Below, piece after piece: positions 25,678-35,333 of a stretch of DNA of 64,000 bases. Origin of the DNA: Pseudomonas lalucatii (GTDB taxonomy: Bacteria; Pseudomonadota; Gammaproteobacteria; Pseudomonadales; Pseudomonadaceae). Each line of letters starts with the position of its first letter. Within the stretch, counting starts at the first letter, position 1. The notes beneath the pieces were generated by a model. That model was not told the DNA's origin, made no database searches, and worked only from the letters and a program-made list of their open reading frames with translations. A program made the position numbers and the translations under genes. The DNA lies in the NCBI RefSeq assembly GCF_018398425.1, contig NZ_JADPMV010000002.1, positions 496,001-560,000 of the forward strand, given 5' to 3'.

Positions 25678-28521
25678 ATGGCGCAATACGAACCGGGGCA
25701 ACGCTGGATCAGTGACAGCGAAGCGGAGCTGGGCTTGGGAACCATCCTCATGCAGGAAGGCCGCATGCTCACCGTGCTCTACCCGGCCACCGGCGAGACC
25801 CGCCAGTATGCTGCGCGCAATGCCCCGCTGACCCGCGTGCGCTTCGCCCCGGGTGACGAGATCACCCATTTCGAGGGCTGGAAGCTGACCGTGCAGGAGG
25901 TCGAGGACATCGACGGCCTGCTGGTCTACCACGGCCTCAACGGCCAGCACGAAAGCATCAGCCTGCCGGAAACCCAGCTGTCGAACTTCATCCAGTTCCG
26001 CCTGGCCAGCGACCGCCTGTTCGCCGGGCAGATCGACCCGCTGCCCTGGTTCGCCCTGCGCTACCGCACCCTGGAGTTCACCAGCCGCCAGCTGCAGTCG
26101 CCGCTCTGGGGCCTGGGCGGCGTGCGCGCGCAACCCATCGCCCACCAGCTGCACATCGCCCGCGAAGTCGCCGACCGCATCGCCCCGCGGGTGCTGCTGG
26201 CCGACGAGGTGGGCCTGGGCAAGACCATCGAGGCCGGCCTGGTGATCCATCGCCAGCTGCTCAACGGCCGCGCCAGTCGGGTGCTGATCCTGGTACCGGA
26301 GAACCTGCAGCACCAGTGGCTGGTCGAGATGCGCCGGCGCTTCAACCTCGAGGTCGCCCTGTTCGACGCCGAGCGCTTCATCGAGAGCGACGCCAGCAAC
26401 CCCTTCGAGGACGCCCAGCTGGCCCTGGTGGCCCTGGAATGGCTGCGCGAGGACGAGAAGGCCCAGGACGCGCTGCTCAAAGCCGGCTGGGACCTGCTGG
26501 TGGTCGACGAGGCCCACCACCTGGTCTGGCATCCGGAGCAGGCCAGCCCGGAATACCGCCTGGTCGAGCAGCTGGCCGGCGTGATTCCCGGCGTGCTGCT
26601 GCTCACCGCCACCCCGGAGCAGCTCGGCCAAGACAGCCACTTCGCCCGCCTGCGCCTGCTCGACCCGCACCGTTTCCATGACCTCGAGGCCTTCCGCGCC
26701 GAGAGCGCCCACTACCGCCCGGTGGCCGAGGCGGTGCAGGAGCTGCTGGACAAGGGCCAGCTGTCGACCCGCGCACACCGCACCATCCACGACTTCCTCG
26801 GCCTGGAAGGCGAAGGCCTGCTGGCCGCGGTCAACGACGGCGACCAGGACGCCGCCGCGCGCCTGGTGCGCGAGCTGCTCGACCGCCACGGCACCGGCCG
26901 CCTGCTGTTCCGCAACACCCGCGCCGCGGTGCAGGGCTTCCCCGAGCGCGAGCTGCACCCCTACCCGCTGGCGAGCCCGGACGAGTACCTGGAGCTGCCG
27001 ATCGGCGAGCACCCGGACCTCTACCCGGAAGTCAGCTACCAGGCCCAGAGCGAGATCGACGACGAACAGCGCTGGTGGCGCTTCGACCCACGGGTCGAGT
27101 GGCTGATCGACACCCTGAAAATGCTCAAGAAGTTCAAGGTGCTGGTGATCTGCGCCCATGCCGAGACCGCCATGGACCTGGAAGACGCCCTGCGCGTGCG
27201 CAAGGGCATCCCCGCCACAGTGTTCCACGAAGGCATGAGCATCCTCGAGCGCGACCGCGCCGCCGCCTACTTCGCCGACGAGGAGTTCGGCGCCCAGGTG
27301 CTGGTCTGCTCGGAAATCGGCAGCGAGGGCCGCAACTTCCAGTTCGCCCACCACCTGGTGCTGTTCGACCTGCCGGCCCACCCCGATCTGCTCGAGCAGC
27401 GCATCGGCCGTCTCGACCGCATCGGCCAGAAGCACCGCATCCAGCTGCACGTACCCTACCTGGAGAACAGCCCGCAGGAGCGCCTGTTCCAGTGGTACCA
27501 CCAGGCGCTGAATGCCTTCCTCGCCACCTGCCCGACCGGCAACGCCCTGCAGCACCAGTTCGGCGCCCGCCTGCTGCCGCTGCTCGAAGGCGGCGACGAC
27601 GACCAGTGGCAACAGCTGGTGGACGAGGCCCGCGCCGAGCGCGAGCGCCTGGAAGGCGAGCTGCACGCCGGCCGCGACCGCCTGCTGGAGCTCAATTCCG
27701 GCGGCGCCGGCGAGGGCGAGGCCCTGGTCGAGGCAATCCTCGAGCAGGACGACCAGTTCGCCCTGCCGATCTACATGGAGGCGCTGTTCGACGCCTTCGG
27801 CATCGACAGCGAGGACCACTCGGAGAACGCCCTGATCCTGCGCCCCAGCGAGAAGATGCTGGACGCCAGCTTCCCCCTCGGCAGTGACGAAGGCGTGACC
27901 ATCACCTACGACCGCGACCAGGCCCTGGCCCGCGAGGACATGCAGTTCCTCACCTGGGAACACCCCATGGTGCAGGGCGGCATGGACCTGGTGCGTTCCG
28001 GTTCGATGGGCAACACCGGGGTGGCGCTGATCAAGAACAAGGCGCTCAAGCCCGGCACCGTGCTGCTGGAGCTGCTGTACGTCAGCGAGGTGGTGGCGCC
28101 GCGCGTCCTGCAGCTGGGCCGCTACCTGCCGCCGGCGGCGCTGCGCTGCCTGCTCGACGCCAACGGCAACGACCTGGCCAGCAAGGTCGCCTTCGAGACC
28201 CTCAACGACCAGCTGGAAAGCGTGCCGCGGGCCAGCGCCAACAAGTTCGTCCAGGCCCAGCGCGATGCCCTGAGCCCGCTGATCAACAACGGCGAGGAGA
28301 AGATCACGCCGCGCCACGCCGAGCGGGTCGCCGAAGCCAAGCGCCGCCTGACCGCCGAAGTCGACGAGGAGCTGGCCCGCCTGAGCGCCCTGCAGGCGGT
28401 CAACCCGAGCGTGCGCGACAGCGAGCTGCAGGCCCTGCGCCAGCAGCGCGAGCAGGGCCTGGCCATGCTCGACAAGGCCGCCCTGCGCCTGGAGGCGATC
28501 CGCGTGCTGGTGGCCGGCTGA
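25678..28521 (+). CDS. rapA: RNA polymerase-associated ATPase RapA (HepA)
   Basis: A 947-residue Swi2/Snf2-type ATPase that binds RNA polymerase and promotes its recycling after transcription. Two Tudor-like N-terminal domains (residues 1-110) precede the ATPase core with DEVGLGKT at 176-183, DEAH at 277-280, and the C-terminal helicase motifs [13 protein letters not shown] and [12 protein letters not shown]. The C-terminal RapA domain is complete to [21 protein letters not shown] precedes ATG 25678. Length is close to the E. coli protein (968). A terminator follows at once. Confidence 0.96.
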   Translation: MAQYEPGQRWISDSEAELGLGTILMQEGRMLTVLYPATGETRQYAARNAPLTRVRFAPGDEITHFEGWKLTVQEVEDIDGLLVYHGLNGQHESISLPETQLSNFIQFRLASDRLFAGQIDPLPWFALRYRTLEFTSRQLQSPLWGLGGVRAQPIAHQLHIAREVADRIAPRVLLADEVGLGKTIEAGLVIHRQLLNGRASRVLILVPENLQHQWLVEMRRRFNLEVALFDAERFIESDASNPFEDAQLALVALEWLREDEKAQDALLKAGWDLLVVDEAHHLVWHPEQASPEYRLVEQLAGVIPGVLLLTATPEQLGQDSHFARLRLLDPHRFHDLEAFRAESAHYRPVAEAVQELLDKGQLSTRAHRTIHDFLGLEGEGLLAAVNDGDQDAAARLVRELLDRHGTGRLLFRNTRAAVQGFPERELHPYPLASPDEYLELPIGEHPDLYPEVSYQAQSEIDDEQRWWRFDPRVEWLIDTLKMLKKFKVLVICAHAETAMDLEDALRVRKGIPATVFHEGMSILERDRAAAYFADEEFGAQVLVCSEIGSEGRNFQFAHHLVLFDLPAHPDLLEQRIGRLDRIGQKHRIQLHVPYLENSPQERLFQWYHQALNAFLATCPTGNALQHQFGARLLPLLEGGDDDQWQQLVDEARAERERLEGELHAGRDRLLELNSGGAGEGEALVEAILEQDDQFALPIYMEALFDAFGIDSEDHSENALILRPSEKMLDASFPLGSDEGVTITYDRDQALAREDMQFLTWEHPMVQGGMDLVRSGSMGNTGVALIKNKALKPGTVLLELLYVSEVVAPRVLQLGRYLPPAALRCLLDANGNDLASKVAFETLNDQLESVPRASANKFVQAQRDALSPLINNGEEKITPRHAERVAEAKRRLTAEVDEELARLSALQAVNPSVRDSELQALRQQREQGLAMLDKAALRLEAIRVLVAG

Positions 28522-28540
28522 GGCCGGCGCCGGCGCAACG

Positions 28541-28566
28541 AAGGCCCGCAATCACGGGCCTTTTTT
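28541..28566 (+). terminator. Rho-independent terminator after rapA
   Basis: Arms GGCCCG (28543-28548) and CGGGCC (28555-28560) with a six-base loop are followed by TTTTTT at 28561-28566. It lies 20 bases after the rapA stop codon. Confidence 0.85.
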
Positions 28567-28729
28567 GTGGCCCAGGCTGGCGCGGACAGCGTTCGAAACA
28601 AATGGCAATAATGGTCATTACCAAATACTCGCCGCCGCACCGCCATTGCCGCTTGTCGGACAGCCTCCCTCACTATACTGACCGCAGAGCGCGACCACTT
28701 CGCCGATTGGAGCAGGGAGCACGCCGGCT

Positions 28730-30919
28730 ATGGATTGGCTACATCTTCGCTTTACCTCCGAGCTGCCGCCGGGTGGCCAGCTGATCCTCCAGGCCGCCCA
28801 CTCCCCCTGGCTGGTTCTGCTGGCCTGTGCAGTCGCCTGCGCCGCAGCCTATGCCGCGCTGGAGATGGTCGAACGGGCCCGGCGCTGCCAGCGCCCGGGC
28901 ACCCGCAACCTCTGGTGCTGGATGGGCGCCCTGAGTCTGGCGGGCGGCATCTGGTCGGCGCATTTCATCACCATGCTGGCCTATCAGACCCAGGTCGCCG
29001 TTCGCTACGACCTGCCGGCCACCCTGGCCTCGCTGCTGTATGCCTTCTTTCCCGCCCTGCTGGCGCTGCACCTGCTCGCGGGCAAGCCACTGGACGGCCG
29101 GCGCTGCGCGCTGGCGGCGCTGTGCTTCGGTCTCGGCGTCACGGCCATGCACTACGGCGGCCTGAGCGCGATGCACTCCGGCGCCGCCAGTTACCTGCAG
29201 CCCTGGTTGCTGGCGCTGTCCATCGTCCTGTCCGTCGCCTGCTGTTTCGCCGCCTTTCTGCTCGAGCAGCGCGCGCTCCAGGGCGGCACCGAGCGCCATT
29301 GGCCACGCAAGGGCGCCGCGGCCCTGCTGCTGGGCCTGGCCATTGTCGCGATGCATCTCGTCGGGACGGCGGCACTGACCCTGGCGCTGCCCATGGGCAG
29401 CGCCCTGCAGATGCAGGGGGCCGCCAACGCCGCGCAACTGGCGCTGATCGTCGGATGCGTCACCCTGCTCAGCATCGGCGCCGGCCTCTGGGCGGCCTGG
29501 GGCGACAGGCCCCAGGAGCACAAGGCCCGCGAGCAACTGCAGGTCAGCAGCCTGATCGACCAGCTCGACCTGGCCCGCGCCTCGCTGCAGCAGGTCGCCC
29601 AGTTCGATTCGCTGACCGAGCTGTTCAATCGCCAGGGCCTGGACGAGGCCCTGTCCGAGATGATGCAGGCGCACCGGCAGCGGGGCACGCCGTTGGCGGT
29701 GATGTTCCTCGACATCGATCACTTCAAGCGCATCAACGACAGCCTCGGCCACGCCGCCGGCGACGAGCTGCTCCGGGTGCTCGCCGAACGGGTCCACGGC
29801 GTGTTGCGCGACAACGACGTGCTGGCCCGCTTCGGTGGCGACGAATTCTGCGTGGTCGCCAGCCTGAACGACAACGAGGAGGCCCGGCACCTGGCGCAAC
29901 GCCTGCTGCAACGCATCAAGGAGCCCGTGGTCCTGGCCGGACGCAGCATAGTGATGACCTCCAGCATCGGCATCAGCCTGTTCCCCAAGGACGGGGAGAG
30001 CTGCGAGGAACTGCTCAAGCATGCCGACCTGGCGCTGTACCAGTCCAAGGGCAGCGGGCGCAACAATGCCCAGTTCTTCAGCACGCCACTCAAGACCAAG
30101 GCCAGCTTCGAACTGCAACTGGAGGAGGAGCTGCGCGGCGCGCTGCAACGGGACCAGGGCCTGCTGCTCTACTACCAGCCGATTCTCGATCTGGGCAACG
30201 GCCAGGTGAGCAAGCTCGAGGCCCTGGTGCGCTGGCAGCACCCGCAGCACGGCCTGCTCACCCCGGAACGCTTCATCGGTATCGCCGAGGCCAACGGTTT
30301 CATCGCCGAGCTCGACGCCTGGGTGCTGCGCCGCGCCTGCCGCGACCTGCGCCTGCTGGACGAGACCGGCTATCCGCAGCTGCGGGTGGCGGTGAACTGC
30401 TCGGCGCTCAACCTGGGTCGCACGGAGCTGCTGCAGGAGGTGGGCGAAGCCCTCGCCGACGGCGGGGTGGAGGCCCAACGCCTGGAACTGGAGGTGACCG
30501 AGAACGCCCTGATGGGCAACATCAACCGGGCCGCCGGCCTGCTGCAACAGATTCGCGAACTGGGCGTCAGCCTGTCCATCGACGATTTCGGCACCGGCTA
30601 CTCGTCCCTGGCCTACCTCAAGCGCCTGCCCCTCGACACCCTGAAGATCGACCGCTCCTTCATCCAGGACGTGCCCACCTCACGCCAGGACATGGAGATC
30701 ATCCAGGCGGTCATCGGCATGGCCCACACCCTGCACCTCAAGGTGGTCGCCGAGGGCGTCGAGACCGCTCAGCAGCTGGCCTTCCTCCACGAGCACGGCT
30801 GCGACTACCTGCAAGGCTACCTGCTCAGCCAGCCCCTGCCGCTGGCGCAGCTGCTGGAATTCCTCCGCCAGCACACGGGCGGTGCCGAAGCCCTGCCCCT
30901 GCTGTCGAACTGTCGCTGA
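28730..30919 (+). CDS. MHYT-GGDEF-EAL cyclic-di-GMP signalling protein (NbdA/MucR-like)
   Basis: A 729-residue membrane protein. The N-terminal seven-helix MHYT domain (to about 256) shows three metal-binding-type repeats, SAHFITM at 77-83, AMHYGGL at 139-145 and AMHLVG at 207-212, thought to sense O2, NO or CO through copper. Then come a GGDEF domain with intact GGDEF at 369-373 and an I-site RDND at 360-363, and an EAL domain with EALVRWQHP at 498-506, ENALMGN and DDFGTGYSSL. Both making and breaking c-di-GMP look possible. Its place beside rapA and the phosphonate-type ABC genes suggests the NbdA orthologue, although NbdA of P. aeruginosa, as I recall, has a degenerate AGDEF. Confidence 0.93.
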   Translation: MDWLHLRFTSELPPGGQLILQAAHSPWLVLLACAVACAAAYAALEMVERARRCQRPGTRNLWCWMGALSLAGGIWSAHFITMLAYQTQVAVRYDLPATLASLLYAFFPALLALHLLAGKPLDGRRCALAALCFGLGVTAMHYGGLSAMHSGAASYLQPWLLALSIVLSVACCFAAFLLEQRALQGGTERHWPRKGAAALLLGLAIVAMHLVGTAALTLALPMGSALQMQGAANAAQLALIVGCVTLLSIGAGLWAAWGDRPQEHKAREQLQVSSLIDQLDLARASLQQVAQFDSLTELFNRQGLDEALSEMMQAHRQRGTPLAVMFLDIDHFKRINDSLGHAAGDELLRVLAERVHGVLRDNDVLARFGGDEFCVVASLNDNEEARHLAQRLLQRIKEPVVLAGRSIVMTSSIGISLFPKDGESCEELLKHADLALYQSKGSGRNNAQFFSTPLKTKASFELQLEEELRGALQRDQGLLLYYQPILDLGNGQVSKLEALVRWQHPQHGLLTPERFIGIAEANGFIAELDAWVLRRACRDLRLLDETGYPQLRVAVNCSALNLGRTELLQEVGEALADGGVEAQRLELEVTENALMGNINRAAGLLQQIRELGVSLSIDDFGTGYSSLAYLKRLPLDTLKIDRSFIQDVPTSRQDMEIIQAVIGMAHTLHLKVVAEGVETAQQLAFLHEHGCDYLQGYLLSQPLPLAQLLEFLRQHTGGAEALPLLSNCR

Positions 30920-30999
30920 ACATTTGCCATTTGACGCGGCGGCGTTCGCTGTCCATGTTCATAACAGATATCAAAAAGCCATATCGGCGACGGGCCTTC

Positions 31000-32682
31000 A
31001 TGTCAGTACCCTTTGTCAGCCAGCCAGCTCGCCCCCTACCCCATCTGACCCGCTGCTCGCTGTGGCTGGGCTTCGGCCTGCTCCTCGCACAGCTGCTGTG
31101 GCCGGCCGAGCCCCTGGCGGCGGACAAGTTGCGCCTGCAACTGCGCTGGCTGCACCAGTTCCAGTTCGCCGGCTACTACATGGCCTTGGAGAAGGGCTTC
31201 TATCGGCAAGCCGGGCTGGAGGTGGAGATTCTCCCGGGCGGCCCCCAGGCCGCCAAGCCCATAGCGGCCCTGCTCGACGGCGAGGTCGATTTCGCCATCG
31301 CCAACAGCGGCCTGGTCATCGCCCGCATGCAGGGCAAGCCGGTGGTGGCGCTGGCGGCGATCATGCAGTCCTCGCCGGTGGTCTGGATAGTCCGCGCCGA
31401 CTCGGGCATCTACGCCCCCCAGGACCTGGCCGGCAAGCGGGTGATGCTGCTCGACCCACCGGAAAGCGCCGAGTTGCGCCTCACCCTGCTGCGCGAAGGC
31501 CTCGACCTCGACCGCCTGCAAGTCAGCCCCCCCAGTTTCGATCCCCTGGACCTGGTCGACGGCCACACCGACGCCTACAACGGCTACACCTCCAACGAGC
31601 CGTTCTGGCTGCAACAGCAGCAGATCCCCTATCGCCTGATCAACCCGCGCGAATACGGCGTGAACTTCTACAACGATGTGCTGGCCACCCGCGAGGCCGT
31701 GCTGCGGGACCGCCCGCAACAGGTCGAGGCCTTCACCCAGGCCAGCCTCAGGGGCTGGCAGTACGCCCTGGACAACATCGAGGAAAGCGTGCAGCTGATC
31801 CACCGGCGCTACGCCCCGGAAAAGAGCCTGGAGCACCTGCGCTTCGAGGCCCAGGAGCTGAAGAAGCTGATCATGCCCGAGCTGGTCCAGCTCGGGCACA
31901 TGAACCCCGGACGCTGGCAGACCATCGCCAACAGCTACGTCGAACTGGGCATGGCCAGGGGCTCCGGCGACCTGGACGGCTTCCTCTACCTTGGCCCGGC
32001 GCAGACCGATCATCGCCTGCTCTACCAGGTGCTCGGCGGCGCCGCGCTGGCGCTGTTGCTGCTGGGCAGCGTCGCCCTGCGCTTCGCCCACCTGACCAAG
32101 CGCCTGCGCCTGGAAATCGGCGCCAGGCGCCAGGCCGAGCAGGAGCTGCGCGACAGCAACCTGCAACTGGAGAAACTGGCCAGCACCGACCGCCTGACCG
32201 GGCTCTGGACCCGCCTGCGGCTGGAAGAGGTCGCCCATCAGGAGATCAAGCGTGCCACGCGCTACGACCTGCCCCTGTGCCTGATCTTCTTCGATATCGA
32301 CCGCTTCAAGACGGTCAACGACCAGCATGGCCACGAGACCGGCGACCGCGTGCTCAGCGCCGTCGCCCAGCGCATCAAGGCGCAGCTGAGGGAGTCGGAC
32401 TGCCTGTGCCGCTGGGGCGGCGAAGAGTTCATCATCCTCATGCCCCATGCCGACCTCGAACACGCGGCGGTGATGGCGGAGAAGCTGCGCATCCTGGTGG
32501 CCGCCACCCCGGTGACCGAGCAGATCGGCGTCACCGCGAGCTTCGGCGTGGCCCAGTGGCGACCAGGACAGAGCCTGCGCGAACTGATGCAGTGCGCCGA
32601 CCAGGTGCTCTACCTGGCCAAGCAGCGCGGCCGCAACCGCATCGAATGCTACGCCCCGCCCGCGCCGCAAGCCTCGTCATAA
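31000..32682 (+). CDS. NMT1/ThiY-like solute-binding domain fused to a diguanylate cyclase
   Basis: A 560-residue fusion. After an N-terminal export segment (LWLGFGLLLAQLLWPAEPLA) comes a periplasmic binding domain of the THI5/NMT1 type at 42-330 (LRWLHQFQFAGYYMALEKGF, GEVDFAIANSGLVIAR), a transmembrane helix at 341-363, a short coiled coil, and a GGDEF domain with I-site RESD at 464-467 and GGEEF at 473-477. It should sense a pyrimidine- or sulfonate-like ligand outside and make c-di-GMP inside. It starts 80 bases after the MHYT gene, and its stop overlaps the convergent isomerase gene by six bases. An in-frame ATG at 30955 is possible. Confidence 0.9.
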   Translation: MSVPFVSQPARPLPHLTRCSLWLGFGLLLAQLLWPAEPLAADKLRLQLRWLHQFQFAGYYMALEKGFYRQAGLEVEILPGGPQAAKPIAALLDGEVDFAIANSGLVIARMQGKPVVALAAIMQSSPVVWIVRADSGIYAPQDLAGKRVMLLDPPESAELRLTLLREGLDLDRLQVSPPSFDPLDLVDGHTDAYNGYTSNEPFWLQQQQIPYRLINPREYGVNFYNDVLATREAVLRDRPQQVEAFTQASLRGWQYALDNIEESVQLIHRRYAPEKSLEHLRFEAQELKKLIMPELVQLGHMNPGRWQTIANSYVELGMARGSGDLDGFLYLGPAQTDHRLLYQVLGGAALALLLLGSVALRFAHLTKRLRLEIGARRQAEQELRDSNLQLEKLASTDRLTGLWTRLRLEEVAHQEIKRATRYDLPLCLIFFDIDRFKTVNDQHGHETGDRVLSAVAQRIKAQLRESDCLCRWGGEEFIILMPHADLEHAAVMAEKLRILVAATPVTEQIGVTASFGVAQWRPGQSLRELMQCADQVLYLAKQRGRNRIECYAPPAPQASS

Positions 32683-33465
32683 ACGGCTGGCGCGCCACTC
32701 GGCCAACCAGCCCAGTTCCGCCGCCGTGCCCGCCGCCCCCGGCCGGTACTCCGCCCCCAGCCAACCGCGATAGCCCGAGGCGCGCAGCGCCGCCAGCGCC
32801 GCGGCGAAGTCCAGGCCGCCGCTGCCCGGCGTGCCGCGACCCGGGCAGTCGGCGAACTGCACATGGCCGATGCGCCCGGCCAACCGCTCGATGCCCGCCA
32901 CCGGGTCGATGCCCTGGCGGGCCATGTGATAGAGGTCGTATTGCGCCAGGCAGTTCGGGTGCGCGACCGCTCGCAGCAGCTCGTCCAGCTGCTGCGGCGT
33001 ATTGATCAGGAAGCCCGGCATGTCCAGCGGATTGATCGCCTCCACCAGCACCCCGATGCCCAGCAGGCGGAAGGCCTCGGCGGTCCGCCGCAGATTGCCG
33101 GCGAGGGTCGCCAGCGCCTGCGCGCGGTCCACCCCTTCGGCCAGGCGCCCCGGCAGCACGTTGACGCAGGCCGGGCGCGTCATCGCCGCGTAGCTCAGCG
33201 CCTGCTCCAGCGCCGCGTCGAACTCGTCCTGGCGCGCCGGTACCGCGGCCAGGCCGGCGCCGCCGCGCATCAGGTCGCCGGCCGGCAGGTTGATCAGCAC
33301 CAGGGGCAGGCCGGCGCGCTCCAGCGCCTCCTTCAGGACGATGGCCGGCAGCTCGTAGGGAAACTGGATCTCCACGCCGTCGAAGCCGGCCGCGCCGGCG
33401 GCGACGATGCGCTCGCGCAGCGGCAGCTCGGCGAACAGCAGCGACAGGTTGGCGGCGATCCTCAT
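32677..33465 (-). CDS. Hydroxypyruvate isomerase-like TIM-barrel protein
   Basis: A 262-residue xylose-isomerase-like barrel with N-terminal MRIAANLSLLFAELPLRERI, FDGVEIQFPYE, LVEAINPLDMPGFLINT, YDLYHMARQG and GHVQFADCPGR, the landmarks of the Hyi/OtnI group (EAIN and DxYH carrying metal ligands). Such enzymes interconvert hydroxypyruvate and tartronate semialdehyde or the phospho-keto forms. The ATG overlaps the upstream reductase stop as ATGA. With that gene it forms a two-step glyoxylate/hydroxypyruvate module; glyoxylate carboligase (gcl) is absent here. Confidence 0.88.
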   Translation of the reverse strand: MRIAANLSLLFAELPLRERIVAAGAAGFDGVEIQFPYELPAIVLKEALERAGLPLVLINLPAGDLMRGGAGLAAVPARQDEFDAALEQALSYAAMTRPACVNVLPGRLAEGVDRAQALATLAGNLRRTAEAFRLLGIGVLVEAINPLDMPGFLINTPQQLDELLRAVAHPNCLAQYDLYHMARQGIDPVAGIERLAGRIGHVQFADCPGRGTPGSGGLDFAAALAALRASGYRGWLGAEYRPGAAGTAAELGWLAEWRASRL

Positions 33466-34352
33466 GCCGGGCCCGCCCGATACAGCTCGACCAGGGTCGC
33501 CGGGTCGTGCTCCAGGTTGCCCCGGCTGCCGTGCAGACGCATCAGCTGCGCGGCCAGGCCGCTGAGCGGCGTCGCCGAGCCGCTCTCGTGGGACAGCCTG
33601 ACCGCGGTATCGAGGTCCTTGAGCAGGGTGCGCACATGCCACCTGACCGGCTCGAACTGGCTGGCGGCCATCTGCGGTGCGAGTATCTGCAGCGGTTTGG
33701 AGTCGGCGAAGCCGCCGGCCAGGGCCTGCGCGATCAGGCCGGCATCGACCCCGGCGCGCTCGGCCAGGGCCACCACCTCGGCGATCACCAGGGCATTGCA
33801 GGCCACTATCATCTGGTTGCACGCCTTGGTCACCTGGCCGGCCCCCACCTCGCCCATGCGCGTCAGGCGCTGGCCCAGGTGGGCGAGGATCGGCCGCACC
33901 CGCTCGACATCCGCCACCCGGCCGCCGGCCATGATCGCCAGGCTGCCGGTCTCGGCGCCGGCGGTGCCGCCGGAGACCGGCGCATCCACCCAGCGCATGC
34001 CGCAGCGCCGCTCCAGCTCGGCCGCCATCTCGCGGGTCGCCGCCGGCTCCAGGCTGGACATGTCCACCAGCAGCTGCCCCGGCCTCGCGCCTTCGGCAAT
34101 GCCGCCGGGACCGAACACCACCTCGCGCACCACCGCGGTATTGGCCAGGCACAGCAGCACCACCTCGGCACCCTCACACAGCTGCTTAGGCGTCTGCGCC
34201 AGGCGCGCGCCCTGCTCCAGCAGCGGCGCGCACTTGTTCGGCGAACGGTTCCACACCCGCAGCGGGTAGCCGGCGGCGAGCAGACGGCGAGTCATGGGCA
34301 GGCCCATCAGGCCGATACCGGCGAAGGCGATGGCTGGCAGCGAGGCGGTCAT
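33462..34352 (-). CDS. NAD(P)-dependent beta-hydroxyacid dehydrogenase (tartronate semialdehyde reductase-like)
   Basis: A 296-residue member of the 3-hydroxyisobutyrate dehydrogenase family: Rossmann motif GIGLMG at 12-17, substrate loop DAPVSGGTAGAETGSLAIM at 123-141 and catalytic Lys176 in GQVTKACNQ. AAGGAG lies seven bases before the ATG. The nucleotide-binding segment FAGIGLMGLPM followed by WNRSPNK suggests NADP preference, by the basic residue after the second strand. Coupling to a hydroxypyruvate isomerase gene favours 2-hydroxy-3-oxopropionate (tartronate semialdehyde) reductase over hydroxyisobutyrate dehydrogenase. Confidence 0.88.
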   Translation of the reverse strand: MTASLPAIAFAGIGLMGLPMTRRLLAAGYPLRVWNRSPNKCAPLLEQGARLAQTPKQLCEGAEVVLLCLANTAVVREVVFGPGGIAEGARPGQLLVDMSSLEPAATREMAAELERRCGMRWVDAPVSGGTAGAETGSLAIMAGGRVADVERVRPILAHLGQRLTRMGEVGAGQVTKACNQMIVACNALVIAEVVALAERAGVDAGLIAQALAGGFADSKPLQILAPQMAASQFEPVRWHVRTLLKDLDTAVRLSHESGSATPLSGLAAQLMRLHGSRGNLEHDPATLVELYRAGPA

Positions 34353-34478
34353 GCATGGCTCCTTGAAGTCCAGAGGAAAGCCCCATGTTAACCGCGAAGT
34401 CAGTTATTGGAAGCTGCGAAGAATCGCACTTGTCCCTATAATCCGCCGCGCTTTCCCCGCTATTGAACCGGAGAACCC

Positions 34479-35333
34479 ATGAAGCTCAACAACACCCTGG
34501 CGCTCGTCGCCGGCCTCGCCCTGTCCGTATCGTCCCTGTTCGCCCAAGCCGCCGACGTCCTCAAGGTCTCGGCCATCCCCGACGAAGCCCCCACCGAACT
34601 GCTGCGCAAGTTCCAGCCCCTCGGCGCCTACCTCGAGCAACAGCTGGGCATGCCGGTCGAGTTCGTCCCGGTGACCGACTATGCCGCAGTGGTCGAAGCC
34701 CTCGCCGCCGAGCGCATCGACATGGCCTGGCTGGGCGGCTTCACCTTCGTCCAGGTCCGCCTGAAGAGCGGCGACGCCATTCCCCTGGTGCAGCGCGCCG
34801 AGGACGAGAAGTTCACCAGCAAGATCATCAGCGCCGACCCGGCCGTGCACTCGCTGCAGGATCTCAAGGGCAAGACCTTCGCCTTCGGCTCGGTGTCCTC
34901 CACCTCAGGCAGCCTGATGCCGCGGTACTTCATGCTGCAGGACGGCATCCAGCCGGAGGACTTCTTCAGCCGCATCGCCTATTCCGGTGCCCACGACGCC
35001 ACCGCCGCCTGGGTCCAGGCCGGCAAGGCCGACGGCGGCGTGCTCAACGCCTCGGTGTGGGACAAGCTGGTCGCCGCCGGCAAGGTCGACAGCGACAAGG
35101 TCCGGGTGATCGCCACCACCCCGCCCTACTACGACTACAACTGGACGGTGCGCGGCGGCCTCGACCCGGCCCTGCGCGACAAGCTCAAGGCCGCCTTCCT
35201 CGCCCTCGATCCGGCCAATCCCGAGCACAAGGCGATCCTCGACCTGCAGGCCGCCAGCCGCTTCATCGAGACCCAGGCGCAGAACTACCAAGGCATCGAG
35301 GAAGCAGCCCGCGCGGCCGGCCTGTTGCAGTGA
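34479..35333 (+). CDS. Phosphonate/phosphite-type ABC transporter substrate-binding protein (PhnD-like)
   Basis: A 284-residue periplasmic protein with a signal peptide ([20 protein letters not shown], cleavage at AQA) and the PhnD pattern: [51 protein letters not shown] and [21 protein letters not shown] precedes the ATG. It heads a four-gene operon of binding protein, ATPase and two permeases with overlapping ends. No C-P lyase, phosphonatase or phosphite dehydrogenase gene is in the window, so the ligand may be a phosphonate, phosphite or another small anion. Confidence 0.92.
   Translation: MKLNNTLALVAGLALSVSSLFAQAADVLKVSAIPDEAPTELLRKFQPLGAYLEQQLGMPVEFVPVTDYAAVVEALAAERIDMAWLGGFTFVQVRLKSGDAIPLVQRAEDEKFTSKIISADPAVHSLQDLKGKTFAFGSVSSTSGSLMPRYFMLQDGIQPEDFFSRIAYSGAHDATAAWVQAGKADGGVLNASVWDKLVAAGKVDSDKVRVIATTPPYYDYNWTVRGGLDPALRDKLKAAFLALDPANPEHKAILDLQAASRFIETQAQNYQGIEEAARAAGLLQ

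Noticed and set aside
25567..28551. A 994-codon reverse open frame opposite rapA
   Set aside because: Composition (Val, Gln, Ala, His, Gly) is that of an antisense shadow in G+C-rich DNA, and rapA has full family motifs on the other strand.
28735..30930. A long forward frame that runs through the MHYT gene and joins the solute-binding/GGDEF frame
   Set aside because: The upstream portion is out of frame with the real MHYT-GGDEF-EAL protein and has no motif. The genuine product starts at 31000 (or 30955).
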